Assembly (NCBI GenBank): GCA_027485165.1
Contig: JAIXRN010000006.1
Coordinates: 17,291 to 81,290, forward strand
Length of the DNA: 64,000 bases
DNA from: Rubrivivax sp.
GTDB lineage: Bacteria > Pseudomonadota > Gammaproteobacteria > Burkholderiales > Burkholderiaceae_C
Direction of reading: 5' to 3'
The position numbers and the translations under genes were made by a program. Below, one piece after another: positions 34,492-44,737 of this stretch; position 1 is the stretch's first letter; each line of letters opens with the position of its first letter. The notes under the pieces were generated by a model. The model searched no databases, was not told where the DNA came from, and was given only the letters and a program-made list of their open reading frames with translations.

Positions 34492-35772
34492 TCAGTGTTT
34501 GATCGCTCGATGGCCGATGTCGTTGCGCCACTGCGCGCCGTCGAACTGCACCTGGCGCACGGCTTCCAGCGCCTTGTGCTGCGCCAGCTTGACCGATTCA
34601 CCCAGCGCCGTGACGCACAGCACGCGCCCGCCGTTGCTGACGAGCTGCCCATCGCGCAGGGTGGTGCCGGCGTGGAAGACCTGCAGGTCGGCCGTGCCTG
34701 CGGGCAGGCCGGTGATGGCGTCGCCCTTGCGCGGTGCCACCGGGTAGCCGGCAGCGGCCATCACCACGCCCAGTGCGGTGCGGCGGTCCCATTGCAGTTC
34801 CACCTTGTCCAGCGTGCCGTCGGTGGCGTGCAGCAGCAGGTCCAGCAGGTCGCTTTTCAGCCGCATCAGGATGACCTCAGCCTCCGGGTCACCCAGCCGG
34901 CAGTTGAATTCCACCGTGCGGGGCTGGCCGTAGGCGTCGATCATCAGCCCGGCATACAGGAAGCCGGTGAACGGCCGGCCTTCGCGCGCCATGCCGTGGA
35001 TGGTGGGCCAGATGATGTCCTGCATGGCCTTGGCATGCACGTTGGGCGTGACCACCGGCGCCGGCGAATAGGCGCCCATGCCGCCCGTATTGGGGCCGGT
35101 GTCGCCGTCGAAGATGCGCTTGTGATCCTGGCTGGTGGCCAGGCTGACGACGTTCGTACCGTCGCACAGCACGATGAAGCTGGCCTCTTCGCCCAGCATG
35201 AACTCTTCGATCACGACGCGCGCGCCGTCTTCGTTGTGTTGCACCCCCAGGGTGTTTGTCGACAGCATGTCGTCGATCGCGGCATGCGCTTCTTCCTGGG
35301 TCATCGCCACCACCACGCCCTTGCCGGCGGCCAGGCCGTCGGCCTTCACGACGATGGGCGTGCCTTCCTGTGCCACGTGCGCATGGGCGGCCGCGGCGTC
35401 GGTGAAGGTGGCGGACTTCGCGGTCGGGATGCCATGCCGCTGCATGAAGTCCTTCGCAAAAGCCTTGCTGCTTTCCAGCTGCGCGGCAGCCTTCGTGGGC
35501 CCGAAGATGCGCAGGCCGCGGCTGCGGAACAGGTCCACCACGCCAGCGGCCAGCGGGGCTTCGGGGCCGACCACGGTCAGGCCGATCTTTTCGGCCTGCG
35601 CAAAGTCGGCCAGCGCTTCGGGCGTGTGCGCGGGCACGTTGTGCAGCAGCGGGTCGGCCGCGGTGCCGCCGTTGCCCGGGGCAACAAAGACGCGCTGCAC
35701 GCGTTCGCTCTGCGCCAGCTTCCAGGCCAGCGCATGTTCACGGCCGCCGCTGCCGATGACGAGTACCTTCAA
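34492..35772 (-). CDS. purD: Phosphoribosylamine-glycine ligase
   Basis: A 426-residue ATP-grasp enzyme. It begins [20 protein letters not shown], followed by [43 protein letters not shown] (ATP-grasp lysines), [26 protein letters not shown] and [15 protein letters not shown] (metal-binding Glu/Asn). It catalyses the second step of purine synthesis, 5-phosphoribosylamine + glycine + ATP. Length matches the family. It lies 6 bp after yebC. Confidence 0.97.
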   Translation of the reverse strand: MKVLVIGSGGREHALAWKLAQSERVQRVFVAPGNGGTAADPLLHNVPAHTPEALADFAQAEKIGLTVVGPEAPLAAGVVDLFRSRGLRIFGPTKAAAQLESSKAFAKDFMQRHGIPTAKSATFTDAAAAHAHVAQEGTPIVVKADGLAAGKGVVVAMTQEEAHAAIDDMLSTNTLGVQHNEDGARVVIEEFMLGEEASFIVLCDGTNVVSLATSQDHKRIFDGDTGPNTGGMGAYSPAPVVTPNVHAKAMQDIIWPTIHGMAREGRPFTGFLYAGLMIDAYGQPRTVEFNCRLGDPEAEVILMRLKSDLLDLLLHATDGTLDKVELQWDRRTALGVVMAAAGYPVAPRKGDAITGLPAGTADLQVFHAGTTLRDGQLVSNGGRVLCVTALGESVKLAQHKALEAVRQVQFDGAQWRNDIGHRAIKH

Positions 35773-35778
35773 GGCCGG

Positions 35779-36504
35779 CTACTCGGACAGCAGGGCGTTG
35801 TGGAACACGTCCTGGGTGTCGTCCAGGTCTTCGATCACGTCCAGCAGCTTTTGCATGCGGGCGGCGTCTTCGCCGCCCAGTTCGATGGGGTTTTCGGCGC
35901 GCATCGTCACCTCGGCCACCGCGGGCTTGAAGCCGGCGGCGTCCAGCGCGCCCTTCACGGCTTCGAAGTCGGGCGCAGCGCACAGCACTTCGATGCTGCC
36001 GTCGTCGCCAGTGATCACGTCTTCGGCGCCGGCGTCCAGCGCCACTTCCATCAGCTTGTCTTCCGGCGTGCCGGGCTCGAATACGAACTGCCCGCAGTGC
36101 TTGAACTGGAAGGCCACGCTGCCTTCGGTGCCCATGTTGCCGCCGTACTTGCTGAAGGCGTGGCGAACTTCGGCCACCGTGCGCACGCGGTTGTCGGTCA
36201 TGCAGTCCACGATGATGGCCGCGCCGCCGATGCCGTAGCCTTCGTAGCGGATTTCTTCGTAGCTGACACCTTCCAGGTTGCCCGTGGCCTTGTCGATGTT
36301 GCGCTTGACGGTGTCCACCGGTAGGTTCACGGCCTTGGCCTTCTCGATCGCCAGCCGCAGGCGCGGGTTGGCCGAAGGGTCACCGCCGCCCAGGCGGGCC
36401 GCCACCATGATCTCGCGGATCACCCGGGTCCAGGCCTTGCCGCGCTTTTCGTCCTGCCGGCCCTTGCGGTGCTGGATGTTGGCCCATTTGGAATGTCCGG
36501 CCAT
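35779..36504 (-). CDS. yebC: YebC/PmpR-family (TACO1-like) protein
   Basis: A 241-residue member of the YebC family. The universal start [23 protein letters not shown] is present, with [19 protein letters not shown] and [22 protein letters not shown]-like middle motifs. The family binds DNA or ribosomes; some members are transcription regulators (PmpR) and others relieve ribosome stalling at proline stretches. Which applies here is not visible from sequence. It is the first gene of the eight-gene housekeeping run, preceded by a 76-bp gap. Confidence 0.95.
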   Translation of the reverse strand: MAGHSKWANIQHRKGRQDEKRGKAWTRVIREIMVAARLGGGDPSANPRLRLAIEKAKAVNLPVDTVKRNIDKATGNLEGVSYEEIRYEGYGIGGAAIIVDCMTDNRVRTVAEVRHAFSKYGGNMGTEGSVAFQFKHCGQFVFEPGTPEDKLMEVALDAGAEDVITGDDGSIEVLCAAPDFEAVKGALDAAGFKPAVAEVTMRAENPIELGGEDAARMQKLLDVIEDLDDTQDVFHNALLSE

Positions 36505-36580
36505 GGGGTGCTGTGCTCCTCGCTGTCAACACATGATTTTAGCCGTCGGCGCCAGCCCGCCGCCGGGGCACCCCCCCACG

Positions 36581-38272
36581 CTAGAACAGGCCCACCACGC
36601 GGCCGTCGTCTCCCAGGTCGATCTTCTCGGCCGAAGGCACCTTGGGCAGGCCGGGCATGGTCATGATGTCGCCGCAGACCATGACGATGAATTCCGCGCC
36701 CGCGGCCAGTCGCACTTCGCGGATGTTCAGGCTGTGGCCGCTGGGCGCGCCGCGCAGGCTGGCGTCGGTGGAAAAGCTGTATTGCGTCTTGGCCACGCAC
36801 ACGGGGTAGTGGCCGTAGCCGTCGTCCTGCAGCTTCTGGATCTGCGCGCGCACCTTGGCGTCGGCCGTCACGTCGGCGGCGCCGTAGATCTTGGTCGCGA
36901 TGGCCGTGACCTTGGCCATCAGGGTGTCGCCTTCTTCATAGACGAACTTGAAGCCGCTGGCGCCGTGGGCGTGCTGCCCGCCTTCGACGATCTGCACCAC
37001 GGCCCGCGCCACGTCTTCCGCGCCCTTGCCGCCTTCGGCCCAGTGGCGGGCCACGATCACCGGCGTTTCCAGGCCGGCCATCTTGCTTTTCAGCAGGTCC
37101 AGTTCGGCCGCGGTGTCGGCGGTGAAGTTGTTCACCGACACCACGCAGGGCAGGCCGTAGTGGTGGCGCACGTTCGAGACATGGCGTTCCAGGTTCGCCA
37201 GGCCCTTTTCCAGCGCCACCAGGTTTTCGGTGTTCAGGTTCTTCACGTCCACGCCGCCGTGGTACTTCAGCGCGCGGATGGTGGCCACGATCACCACCGC
37301 GTCGGGCCGCAGCCCGCTCTTGCGGCACTTGATGTCGATGAACTTTTCGGCGCCCAGGTCGGCGCCGAAGCCGGCTTCGGTGACGACATAGTCCGCCAGC
37401 TTCAGGCTGGCCTGCGTCGCGATGACGCTGTTGCAGCCGTGGGCGATGTTGGCAAAGGGCCCGCCGTGCAGGATGGCGGGGTTGTTTTCCAGCGTCTGCA
37501 CCAGGTTGGGCTTCAGCGCGTCCTTCAGCAGCACCGCCATCGCGCCGTGGGCCTTCAGGTCGCGCGCGGTCACCGGCTTCTGTTCACGGGTCTGCGCCAC
37601 CACGATGTTGCCCAGGCGCGTCTTCAGGTCCTGCATGCTGGTGGAAAGGCACAGGATGGCCATCACTTCGCTGGCGACCACGATGTCGAAGCCGTCCTGC
37701 CGCGGGTAGCCGTTGCCGGGGCCGCCCAGTGAATTGACGATCTCGCGCAGCGCGCGGTCGTTCATGTCCACCACGCGCTTCCAGCTGATGCGGCGCACGT
37801 CGATGCCGAGCTCGTTGCCGTGGTGGATGTGGTTGTCCAGCATCGCCGCCAGCAGGTTGTTGGCCAGGGCGATGGCGCTGAAGTCGCCGGTGAAGTGCAG
37901 GTTGATGTCTTCCATCGGCACCACCTGGGCGTAGCCGCCACCGGCCGCACCGCCCTTCATGCCGAACACCGGGCCCAGTGAAGGTTCCCGCAGGCAGACC
38001 ATGGTTTTCTTGCCGATGCGGTTCAGCGCGTCGCCCAGGCCCACCGTGGTGGTGGTCTTACCTTCACCGGCCGGCGTGGGGCTGATGGCGGTGACGAGGA
38101 TCAGCTTGCCGTTGGGCCGGTCCTTCAGGCTGTCGATGTAGTCCAGCGAAATCTTGGCCTTGAAGTGGCCATAGGGTTCCAGGTGTTCGTCGGCGATGCC
38201 CAGCCGGTCGCGGGCGATGGTGGTGACGCGTTGCAGCTGGGCGGCCTGGGCGATGTCGATGTCGGTGGGCAT
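36581..38272 (-). CDS. fhs: Formate-tetrahydrofolate ligase
   Basis: A 563-residue enzyme with the P-loop [61 protein letters not shown] and [25 protein letters not shown]. It joins formate to tetrahydrofolate with ATP to give 10-formyl-THF for purine and one-carbon metabolism. Length is typical (about 555-560). It has its own 129-bp upstream gap and is not part of the yebC run, though it sits next to purine gene purD, which consumes the same pathway's carbon indirectly. Confidence 0.97.
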   Translation of the reverse strand: MPTDIDIAQAAQLQRVTTIARDRLGIADEHLEPYGHFKAKISLDYIDSLKDRPNGKLILVTAISPTPAGEGKTTTTVGLGDALNRIGKKTMVCLREPSLGPVFGMKGGAAGGGYAQVVPMEDINLHFTGDFSAIALANNLLAAMLDNHIHHGNELGIDVRRISWKRVVDMNDRALREIVNSLGGPGNGYPRQDGFDIVVASEVMAILCLSTSMQDLKTRLGNIVVAQTREQKPVTARDLKAHGAMAVLLKDALKPNLVQTLENNPAILHGGPFANIAHGCNSVIATQASLKLADYVVTEAGFGADLGAEKFIDIKCRKSGLRPDAVVIVATIRALKYHGGVDVKNLNTENLVALEKGLANLERHVSNVRHHYGLPCVVSVNNFTADTAAELDLLKSKMAGLETPVIVARHWAEGGKGAEDVARAVVQIVEGGQHAHGASGFKFVYEEGDTLMAKVTAIATKIYGAADVTADAKVRAQIQKLQDDGYGHYPVCVAKTQYSFSTDASLRGAPSGHSLNIREVRLAAGAEFIVMVCGDIMTMPGLPKVPSAEKIDLGDDGRVVGLF

Positions 38273-38401
38273 GGCGGGTTTCCTGTGGCGGGCAGCCGCA
38301 GGGGCCTGAGTGCCCGCACGGTCGCCGCCGCGGATTTAACCACCAGCCCAGCCCAGGGCAGCCCCGGGCTGGCCCGAAGGTACGGGCAGGCCAGGCCTGA
38401 A

Positions 38402-39994
38402 TCAGGCCAGCTTGAACACCGCCACCGCCTGCACCAACTGTTCGGCCTGCTGGCGCAGGCTTTCAGCGGCGGCGGCGCTTTCTTCCACCAGGGCGGCGTT
38501 CTGCTGCGTGGCGCGGTCCATCTGCGTCACGGCCTGGCCGACCTGGGCCACGCCGTTGCTCTGTTCGCTGCTGGCGCTGCTGATCTCGCCCATGATGTCT
38601 GTCACGCGGCGGATGGCGGTGACGATCTCGGTCATCGTCTGCCCGGCCTGGTCGACCAGCACCGTGCCCTGGTCCACGCGTTCCACGCTGGCCGAGATCA
38701 GGGTCTTGATCTCCTTGGCCGCTTCGGCGCTGCGCTGCGCAAGGCTGCGCACTTCGCTGGCCACCACCGCGAATCCGCGGCCCTGTTCGCCAGCGCGGGC
38801 GGCTTCCACCGCGGCGTTCAGCGCCAGGATGTTGGTCTGGAAGGCGATGCCGTCGATCACGCCGATGATGTCGGCGATCTTCTTGCTGCTGTCGTTGATG
38901 CCCTTCATCGTCGTCACGACCTGGCTCACGACTTCGCCCCCGTGCACGGCCACGCCTGAGGCATTCAGCGCCAGCTGGTTGGCCTGGCGGGCGTTGTCGG
39001 CGTTGTTGCGCACCGTGCTGCCCAGCTCGTCCATGGTGGCGGCGGTCTGCTGCAGCGAAGCCGCCTGCTGTTCTGTGCGGCCCGACAGGTCCTGGTTGCC
39101 TTGGGCGATCTGGCTGCTGGCGGTGGCCACCTGTTCAGACCCGCTGCGCACCTGGCGCACCGTGCCGGCCAGGCTGTGCTGCATCTGCTGCAGCTGGGCC
39201 ATCAGGCTGCTGCTGTCGCCGGTCTTCAGCGCAATCGGGGTGCTCAGGTCGCCGGCGGCCACGGCCTGGGCCACGCGCACGGCGGCCACCGGCTCGCCAC
39301 CCAGCTGGCGCAACAGCTGGCGCACGATCACCAGGGCCATGCCCAGCCCGGTCAGCAAGGCCAGCGCCATCAGGCCCAGCACCATGCCGCGCGCCTGCTG
39401 GAAAGTGCTGCGCGCCGCCGTGGCGGCCAGCTGGCCCTGCTGAAAGCTGTGGGCGCTGAGCTTGTCCAGCGCGCCGATGGTTTCGTCGAAGGCCGTGCTG
39501 GACAGGCCGTCGCTGACATCGGCTGCGTCTTGCTGCTTCTTGTCGCGGCCCAGCGCCAGCACCTGCTGGTTGGCCTTGGCGTAGTCGGCGCGCGCCTTGG
39601 CCAGCTTGTCGTGGATGGCGCGTTCCTCGTCTGAAGCCATGTGCGAGACATAGGCTTCCAGCTGCGCGTCCAGGTTCGTGTTGGCGTCCTTGATCTTTTC
39701 TTCGTATTCAGCGTGGTAGCTGGTGTCGTCGGTGCGACTGTGCTTGACTTCGAGGGCGCGCAGCTCGATCAGGGCCACGCGCGCCTGCGCCAGCTCTGAA
39801 ACGCCGCGCAGCCACTTGCCGGCCAGGGCTTCGGCCTCATGGTCGACGCGCTGCAGGCCCAGCACGGCCACGGCACCCAGCACAGCCATCAGGCTGAGCA
39901 CGGTGCCGAAGGCCAGCTGCAGCTGGCGGCCGACGCTCAGGCGCGCCAGCCAGGTGGACAGTGAGGCGCGCGGGCGCCCGGGGGATGCGGTCAT
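38402..39994 (-). CDS. Methyl-accepting chemotaxis protein
   Basis: A 530-residue chemoreceptor. TM1 is near residues 20-45, a periplasmic four-helix-bundle-like domain spans about 50-190, TM2 lies near 190-215, a HAMP domain follows ([23 protein letters not shown]) and the cytoplasmic rod has the highly conserved hairpin tip [42 protein letters not shown]. Methylation-type stretches ([39 protein letters not shown]) flank it. No CheR-docking pentapeptide is seen. Ligand unknown. Upstream by 47 bp on the same strand is a frameshifted Cache-like periplasmic protein, possibly its former partner. Confidence 0.95.
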   Translation of the reverse strand: MTASPGRPRASLSTWLARLSVGRQLQLAFGTVLSLMAVLGAVAVLGLQRVDHEAEALAGKWLRGVSELAQARVALIELRALEVKHSRTDDTSYHAEYEEKIKDANTNLDAQLEAYVSHMASDEERAIHDKLAKARADYAKANQQVLALGRDKKQQDAADVSDGLSSTAFDETIGALDKLSAHSFQQGQLAATAARSTFQQARGMVLGLMALALLTGLGMALVIVRQLLRQLGGEPVAAVRVAQAVAAGDLSTPIALKTGDSSSLMAQLQQMQHSLAGTVRQVRSGSEQVATASSQIAQGNQDLSGRTEQQAASLQQTAATMDELGSTVRNNADNARQANQLALNASGVAVHGGEVVSQVVTTMKGINDSSKKIADIIGVIDGIAFQTNILALNAAVEAARAGEQGRGFAVVASEVRSLAQRSAEAAKEIKTLISASVERVDQGTVLVDQAGQTMTEIVTAIRRVTDIMGEISSASSEQSNGVAQVGQAVTQMDRATQQNAALVEESAAAAESLRQQAEQLVQAVAVFKLA

Positions 39995-40041
39995 GTTGGG
40001 GCTGTCCTGTCCTGAAGCCGGGCCTTACCGGCGCTGCAAGT

Positions 40042-40529
40042 TCACTTCTTGTGGCCGACGTAGGTGGTGCCGATGATCTTGCCGCCGGCGTCCTTGATGG
40101 GGTTGTAGCAAGCGTCGAAGGCGGTACCCAGCACGTCGATCGGGCCGCAATACGGGCTGCCCTTGCTCACGGCCTCGTAGGCGGCATTGCGGGCCAGCTG
40201 GGTGCCCACGCCGCGCTTGCCTTCGGGGTCAGCACGTTGGTGCTGACGCGCACGAACTCATCGCCGTCCTTCACGAACAGGGTGGCGGTGGCCTGGTGTT
40301 CCTTGCGCACGGCGTCGACGACGTCGTAGTTGTTGTTGATCTTGCGGCTGCCGTAGAACAGCGCCGGCACGGTCTTGCCCGCCACGGTTTCGGTGCCGTC
40401 GATCTTCGGCGCGCCGATCTTGTTCAGGCGGGCTTCGAAGTCGGCGATCGTGGCCTTGGGATTGGCGTGGGCCAATGCCACGGCGCCCAGCAGGGCGGTG
40501 GCCAGCAGGGTGCGGGCAAGTGTCTTCAT
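40042..40529 (-). pseudogene. Cache-domain periplasmic sensor protein, frameshifted
   Basis: The track ORF (40167..40529) begins with a signal peptide (MKTLARTLLATALLGAVALAHA), then ATIADFEARLNKIGAPKIDG and FYGSRKINNNYDVVDAVRKE, VKDGDEFVRVSTNVLTP, and then turns to nonsense (KASAAWAP). Shifting by one base near 40225-40228 restores EGKRGVGTQLARNAAYEAV, SKGSPYCGPIDVLGTAFDAC, YNPIKDAGGKIIGTTYVGHK and a TGA at 40042. The rejoined 162-residue protein is a convincing stand-alone Cache (Cache_3/Cache_2-type) domain. The lesion is a single missing base in a run of G/C (gggg). It could be a real mutation, a sequencing error or, least likely, programmed frameshifting. It lies just upstream of the chemoreceptor gene. 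Confidence 0.8.
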
Positions 40530-40741
40530 CGGTTGGGGTCCTTCCAGAGTGGGGTGCAGGGTGAGTCGCGGAACACCATGCCGCCACGGCCTGTTCAGGG
40601 GTTTTTGGCCATCGTGCCGCGGGCTTGAGGGCGGCGCTGCCGCGTGTGCCGGGGTAAAGCCCGCCTGTTCCGCCCATCGGCGCGGCTGGCCAGGGCGGCC
40701 TGCGCCGCGGGAAGGGCGCGGGCCTGGGTATCCTCGGGGCC

Positions 40742-42562
40742 ATGTACGCGCCGTTCTTCGGGTTGAGCAAGGAGCCGTTCTCGATCGCTCCCGACCCCCG
40801 CTTCCTGTTCATGAGCGACATGCACCGCGAGGCGCTGGCGCACCTGCTGTATGGCGTCTCGGGCGGCGGCGGCTTCGTCCTGCTGACGGGCGAGATCGGC
40901 GCTGGCAAGACCACGGTCTGCCGCGCCTTCCTGGACCAGGTGCCCGCGCACTGCGCCGTGGCCTACATCTTCAACCCCAAGCTCACGGTGGTTGAACTGC
41001 TGCAGACGGTATGCGAAGAATTTGGCGTCAACCCCCCGGCCCCGCCGCATGGGCAGCCGCCTTCGGTGAAGGACTATGTCGACGCCCTGAACGGTTACCT
41101 GCTGGCCGCGCACGCGGCCGGCTGTCACACCGTGCTGATCATCGACGAGGCGCAGAGCCTGGCGCCCGAGGTGCTGGAACAGCTGCGCCTGCTGACCAAC
41201 CTGGAAACGGCCGAAAAGAAGCTGCTGCAGATCGTGCTGATCGGCCAGCCCGAGCTGCGCGACATGCTGGCGCGGCCGGAACTGGAACAGATGGCGCAGC
41301 GTGTGATTGCGCGCTACCACCTGCCGGCGTTGTCGGCGGCGGAAACCGGCCAGTACATCCAGCATCGGCTGGCAGTGGCCGGCCCGGCGGGCGCGCGCGA
41401 CCCGTTTGACAGCCGGGCGCTGGCCCGCATTCATGCGCTCACGGGTGGCGTGCCGCGCCGCATCAACCTGCTGTGCGACCGCGCGCTGCTGGGGGCTTAC
41501 GCCCATGGCCAGCAGCGCGTGAACGCCGCCATGGTGGACAAGGCGGCGGCGGAAGTCTTCGGCGCCAGCCGCGTGGCAGCGCTGCCGCCGCTGCGGCGCG
41601 GCGCCCGGGCGCTGGGCGCCACCGCTGCGGCGCTGGCGCTGCTGCTGGCGCTGGGCTGGGTGTGGCGCGCCGAACTGCTGGGCTGGCTGCCCGGCGGGGC
41701 CGGGGCGGTGGCCGCAGGCGGGGCTGCAGCCGCCAGCGCGGCGCCGCGTGCGGCCAGCACGGCTGCGCCCTTGCGGGCCGGTGCAGCCAGCGTGGCCGCA
41801 GGGCCTGCCGGCCTGGCGGCCGCATCGTCGCCTGCCGCGGGCGACGGCCAGGGGCCGCGCCTGGCAGCCGCTGCCGCGCCGGCGCTGGCGTCCAGCCCGG
41901 CCGCGGGCGCGCTGGCATCGGACAGCCCGCTGGCCGACCCCGCCACCGTGATGGCCGCTGCCTGGCGCGACGAAAGCGCGGCCTGGCGCGACCTGGCCCT
42001 GCACTGGAAGCTGACCCTGCCCGCTGGCGAACCCTGCGACCAGGCCCTGGCCGCCGGCCTGGTGTGCTACCGCGCCGCCAGCGGCCTGGGCGTGCTGCGG
42101 CAGGTGGCACGGCCTGCGCTGCTGCAGTTGCGCAGCGCCGAAGGCGAAACTGCCTATGTGAAGCTGCTGGCGGTGAACGCCACGGGCGCGACCCTGGCCG
42201 CAGGCGACAAGCGCTGGCGTGTGTCGCTGCCGGCCCTGGCCACCGTCTGGCGCGGTGATTTCGCCACCTACTGGCGCGCGCCACCGGGCTGGCGCCCCGG
42301 GCCTGACGCCACCGACACGCCGGCCGCCCAGGCCTGGCTGCAGCAGCGGCTGGCGGCGGCTGGCGTGGCCGGGTCTAACGGCACGAACAGTGGGAACGGA
42401 CCGAACGCCCCGAACGCCCCGAACGGCACGCCAGTGCCGCTGCGCGAACAGGTGCGCACCTTCCAGGTCGCCAACGGCCTGCAGGCCGACGGCCGCGCCG
42501 GCCCCTTGACCTTGATGCTGCTGGGCCGCGCCGACGAACCCAGCCTGTTGCAGGATCGCTGA
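40742..42562 (+). CDS. gspA: GspA/ExeA-like AAA ATPase with peptidoglycan-binding domain
   Basis: A 606-residue protein. The N-terminal ExeA-type ATPase begins MYAPFFGLSKEPFSIAPDPR, with Walker A TGEIGAGKTTVCRAF, Walker B VLIIDEAQSLAPEVLEQLRLL and IGQPELRDML. A single membrane segment lies near residue 290-310, then an Ala-rich periplasmic linker, and a C-terminal peptidoglycan-binding domain (VRTFQVANGLQADGRAGPLTLMLLG). GspA with GspB helps the type II secretion secretin cross the cell wall. GspB follows 6 bp downstream. No other gsp genes are in the window. A 9-bp repeat has expanded in the linker before the peptidoglycan-binding domain. Confidence 0.9.
   Translation: MYAPFFGLSKEPFSIAPDPRFLFMSDMHREALAHLLYGVSGGGGFVLLTGEIGAGKTTVCRAFLDQVPAHCAVAYIFNPKLTVVELLQTVCEEFGVNPPAPPHGQPPSVKDYVDALNGYLLAAHAAGCHTVLIIDEAQSLAPEVLEQLRLLTNLETAEKKLLQIVLIGQPELRDMLARPELEQMAQRVIARYHLPALSAAETGQYIQHRLAVAGPAGARDPFDSRALARIHALTGGVPRRINLLCDRALLGAYAHGQQRVNAAMVDKAAAEVFGASRVAALPPLRRGARALGATAAALALLLALGWVWRAELLGWLPGGAGAVAAGGAAAASAAPRAASTAAPLRAGAASVAAGPAGLAAASSPAAGDGQGPRLAAAAAPALASSPAAGALASDSPLADPATVMAAAWRDESAAWRDLALHWKLTLPAGEPCDQALAAGLVCYRAASGLGVLRQVARPALLQLRSAEGETAYVKLLAVNATGATLAAGDKRWRVSLPALATVWRGDFATYWRAPPGWRPGPDATDTPAAQAWLQQRLAAAGVAGSNGTNSGNGPNAPNAPNGTPVPLREQVRTFQVANGLQADGRAGPLTLMLLGRADEPSLLQDR
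42385..42429 (+). repeat. 9-bp tandem repeat (GAAN6 x5) in gspA linker
   Basis: Units gaacagtgg, gaacggacc, gaacgcccc, gaacgcccc, gaacggcac encode an Asn-x-Pro-like stretch (NSGNGPNAPNAPNGT). The GAA begins at the third codon position, unlike in the kinase gene, so the conserved feature is at the DNA level. Confidence 0.75.
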
Positions 42563-42568
42563 AAGCCC

Positions 42569-43489
42569 ATGTCCTACATCCTTGATGCCCTGCGCCGGGC
42601 CGACGCCGAACGAGAACGCGAAAAAGGCGCTGTGCCCGGCCTGCATGCGCGCCCGCTGGGCGTGACGGCGGCCGAACCCGCCGCTGCGCCGGCGCGGCCC
42701 CAGGGGCTGTGGCTGGCGCTGGGGGTGTCCATCGGTCTGCTGGCGGCGCTGCTGTGGTGGGTGCTGGGCCGGCCCGCGCCCGTGGCGGCCCCGGCGCCCG
42801 TCGTACAGGTCCTGCCAGTGCCCGTGCCGGCCATCGCGCCAGCCGCCCCTGCCGGGCCTGCCGGGCCGGCCGTTGCGTCGTTCCCATTGCCAGCGCCTTC
42901 GGGCCTGCCCGCGGCGGGCGCCCTGGGCCAGACGCAGGGCGCAGCCGCGCTGTCGTCGCCCCCGGCCGCCCCGCCCGTCGCTGCCACCCGGCCTGCTGGC
43001 GCGGCCCCCGCAGCCGCGCCGGGTGGGCAAGGAACTTTCGGGGCCCCCGCCCCCGTCCCCGCGTCGGCACGCCCGGCCCTGCCGGTGCGCAGTGCGCAGG
43101 CCGGCGCTGCCCCCGCGCCCGCCGACGCAGCGCTGCCAGCGGCTGCGCGCGACGCCGGCCCGGGCCAGGCAGCCGCCTATGCGGCAAGCGCGGCGAACTC
43201 GGCGAATGGGGTGAATGGGGTGAATGGGGTGAATGGGGCGCCGCCTGCGCCACCCGCAGCGCGCGCGCTGCCGCTGGCCCAGATGTCGCCGGACCTGCGG
43301 CGCGAGATGCCTGCGATGAGCGTGGGCGGTTCGGTCTATTCCGAAAGCCCGGGCAGCCGCTTCGTCATCATCAACGGCCAGGTGGTACGGGAAGGCGAGG
43401 GCGCAGCCACGGGCGTGACGGTGGAACGCATCGGCCCGAAGTCGGCCGTGCTGCGCTGGCGCGACCTGCGCATCGAAGTGCCGCTGTAG
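42569..43489 (+). CDS. gspB: Type II secretion assembly protein GspB
   Basis: A 306-residue protein with the GspB start MSYILDALRRADAERERE, one membrane anchor (about residues 45-65), a very long Pro/Ala linker and the C-terminal GspB domain: PLAQMSPDLRREMPAMSVGGSVYSESPGSRFVIINGQVVREGEG, ending LRWRDLRIEVPL. It partners GspA at the inner membrane and helps secretin assembly. It is 6 bp after gspA and 2 bp before the beta-helix gene, so the three form an operon. The linker holds an expanded 9-bp repeat encoding NGV units. Confidence 0.9.
   Translation: MSYILDALRRADAEREREKGAVPGLHARPLGVTAAEPAAAPARPQGLWLALGVSIGLLAALLWWVLGRPAPVAAPAPVVQVLPVPVPAIAPAAPAGPAGPAVASFPLPAPSGLPAAGALGQTQGAAALSSPPAAPPVAATRPAGAAPAAAPGGQGTFGAPAPVPASARPALPVRSAQAGAAPAPADAALPAAARDAGPGQAAAYAASAANSANGVNGVNGVNGAPPAPPAARALPLAQMSPDLRREMPAMSVGGSVYSESPGSRFVIINGQVVREGEGAATGVTVERIGPKSAVLRWRDLRIEVPL
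43195..43239 (+). repeat. 9-bp tandem repeat (GAAN6 x5) in gspB linker
   Basis: gaactcggc followed by three copies of gaatggggt and one gaatggggc, encoding repeated Asn-Gly-Val. The three identical units suggest recent slippage. Confidence 0.8.
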
Positions 43490-43491
43490 CC

Positions 43492-44688
43492 GTGCGCCTG
43501 CACCGGCTTGCCGCTTTCGCTTCAGGGCCCGGCCTGGCCCTGCTGGCCGGCGCGCTGCTGGCCTGGGGCAGTGCAGCCGCAGAAACGCTGCTGGCCGGCC
43601 CGAAGGGCGAACCGCTGTCGCTGCAAGCGGCCGTGGCACGGGCCCGCGACGGCGACACCGTCGACCTGCTGCCCGGCGACTACCGCGGCCAGACCCTGCT
43701 GGTCGCCCAGCGCCGGCTGACGCTGCGCGGCGTGGGCCAGCGCCCTGTGGTGCATGGCGACGGCCAGCGCAGCACGGCGCGTGCGCTGTGGACGGTGCGC
43801 GGCGGCCAGGTGCGGGTGCAGAACATCGAATTCCGCGGCGCCCGTTCGCAGGAAGCCGCCGGCGCCGGGCTGCGCCAGGAAGGTGGCGATCTGACGGTGG
43901 TGGACTGCGTCTTCAGCGACAACGAACACGGCATCCTGGCCACCAACGACGCTGCCGCGCAGTTGACGATCGAACGCTCGCTGTTCAGCGCCGCGCCGCG
44001 CGTGGAAGGCGGGCTGCCGCACCTGCTGAACGTGGGCCGCATCGGCCGGCTGGTGGTGCGCGGTAGCCGCTTCGAGGACGGCTTTGAAGGCCACATGATC
44101 AAGTCGCGCGCGCGCGAAAGCCGCATCGAATACAACCTGCTGAACGACGGCCCCGGTGGCGCTTCGTCATACGAAATCGAACTGCCGGCCGGCGGCCAGG
44201 CCGTGGTGCTGGGTAACGTCATCGCCCAGGGCCCTGGCAGCCAGAACCGGGTGCTGGTGGCCTACGGGTCGGAAGGCCAGGCCGCCTGGCCGGAGAACAG
44301 CCTGCACCTGGCGCACAACACCCTGGTCAACGGCCTGTGGACGCCGGCCTGGTTCCTGCGGGTGTGGTCAGACCGCCTGCCTGAAGGCACCGACGTCGTG
44401 GCCGTGAACAACCTGCTGGTGGGCCCCGGCATCTTCTGGCTGGGCGCGCCCGGCCACTTCCTGGGCAACCGCCCCGCCACGCTGGGCATGCTGGCCGATG
44501 CCGCCACGATGGCCTTTGAACTGCCGCCCGATGGCTTCTGGCGTGGCCGTGCCAGCGACCCGCGCCAGGTGCGGGGGCCGGGCGGCGCGCTAGATTTGTC
44601 GCCCCAGGCCGAATTCACCCTGCCCCTGGGCACCCAGCCGCTGGCGCCTGGCCGCAGCAGCTGGACACCCGGGGCCTTCCAGCGCTAA
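43492..44688 (+). CDS. Secreted right-handed beta-helix protein
   Basis: A 398-residue exported protein starting at a GTG 2 bp after gspB; the track's upstream start (42709) lies antiphase in gspB. A signal peptide (LALLAGALLAWGSAAA) is followed by a pectate-lyase-like beta-helix: SLQAAVARARDGDTVDLLPG, DYRGQTLLVAQRRLTLRGVG, coil repeats such as VRVQNIEFRGARSQEAAGAG, LTVVDCVFSDNEHGILATND and RIEYNLLNDGPGGASSYEIE. No catalytic residues for a known lyase are evident. Position after GspAB makes it a candidate secretion substrate or envelope protein; that is inference. The function is unknown. Confidence 0.8.
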   Translation: MRLHRLAAFASGPGLALLAGALLAWGSAAAETLLAGPKGEPLSLQAAVARARDGDTVDLLPGDYRGQTLLVAQRRLTLRGVGQRPVVHGDGQRSTARALWTVRGGQVRVQNIEFRGARSQEAAGAGLRQEGGDLTVVDCVFSDNEHGILATNDAAAQLTIERSLFSAAPRVEGGLPHLLNVGRIGRLVVRGSRFEDGFEGHMIKSRARESRIEYNLLNDGPGGASSYEIELPAGGQAVVLGNVIAQGPGSQNRVLVAYGSEGQAAWPENSLHLAHNTLVNGLWTPAWFLRVWSDRLPEGTDVVAVNNLLVGPGIFWLGAPGHFLGNRPATLGMLADAATMAFELPPDGFWRGRASDPRQVRGPGGALDLSPQAEFTLPLGTQPLAPGRSSWTPGAFQR

Positions 44689-44737
44689 TGCCTGCCGGGC
44701 CAGCCGGGCCTGCTGCCTTCTTGGCCGGCCGTCTGCC

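Noticed and set aside
40167-40529. 120-residue ORF taken as a complete small protein
   Set aside because: Its last 20 residues are out of frame relative to a conserved Cache continuation; annotated instead as frameshifted.
42385-43239. Possible CRISPR-like short repeats
   Set aside because: The 9-bp units are directly tandem without spacers and lie in frame inside gspA and gspB.
40595-43639. 1014-residue minus-strand ORF
   Set aside because: Antisense of gspA and gspB; arginine/glycine-rich low-complexity translation.
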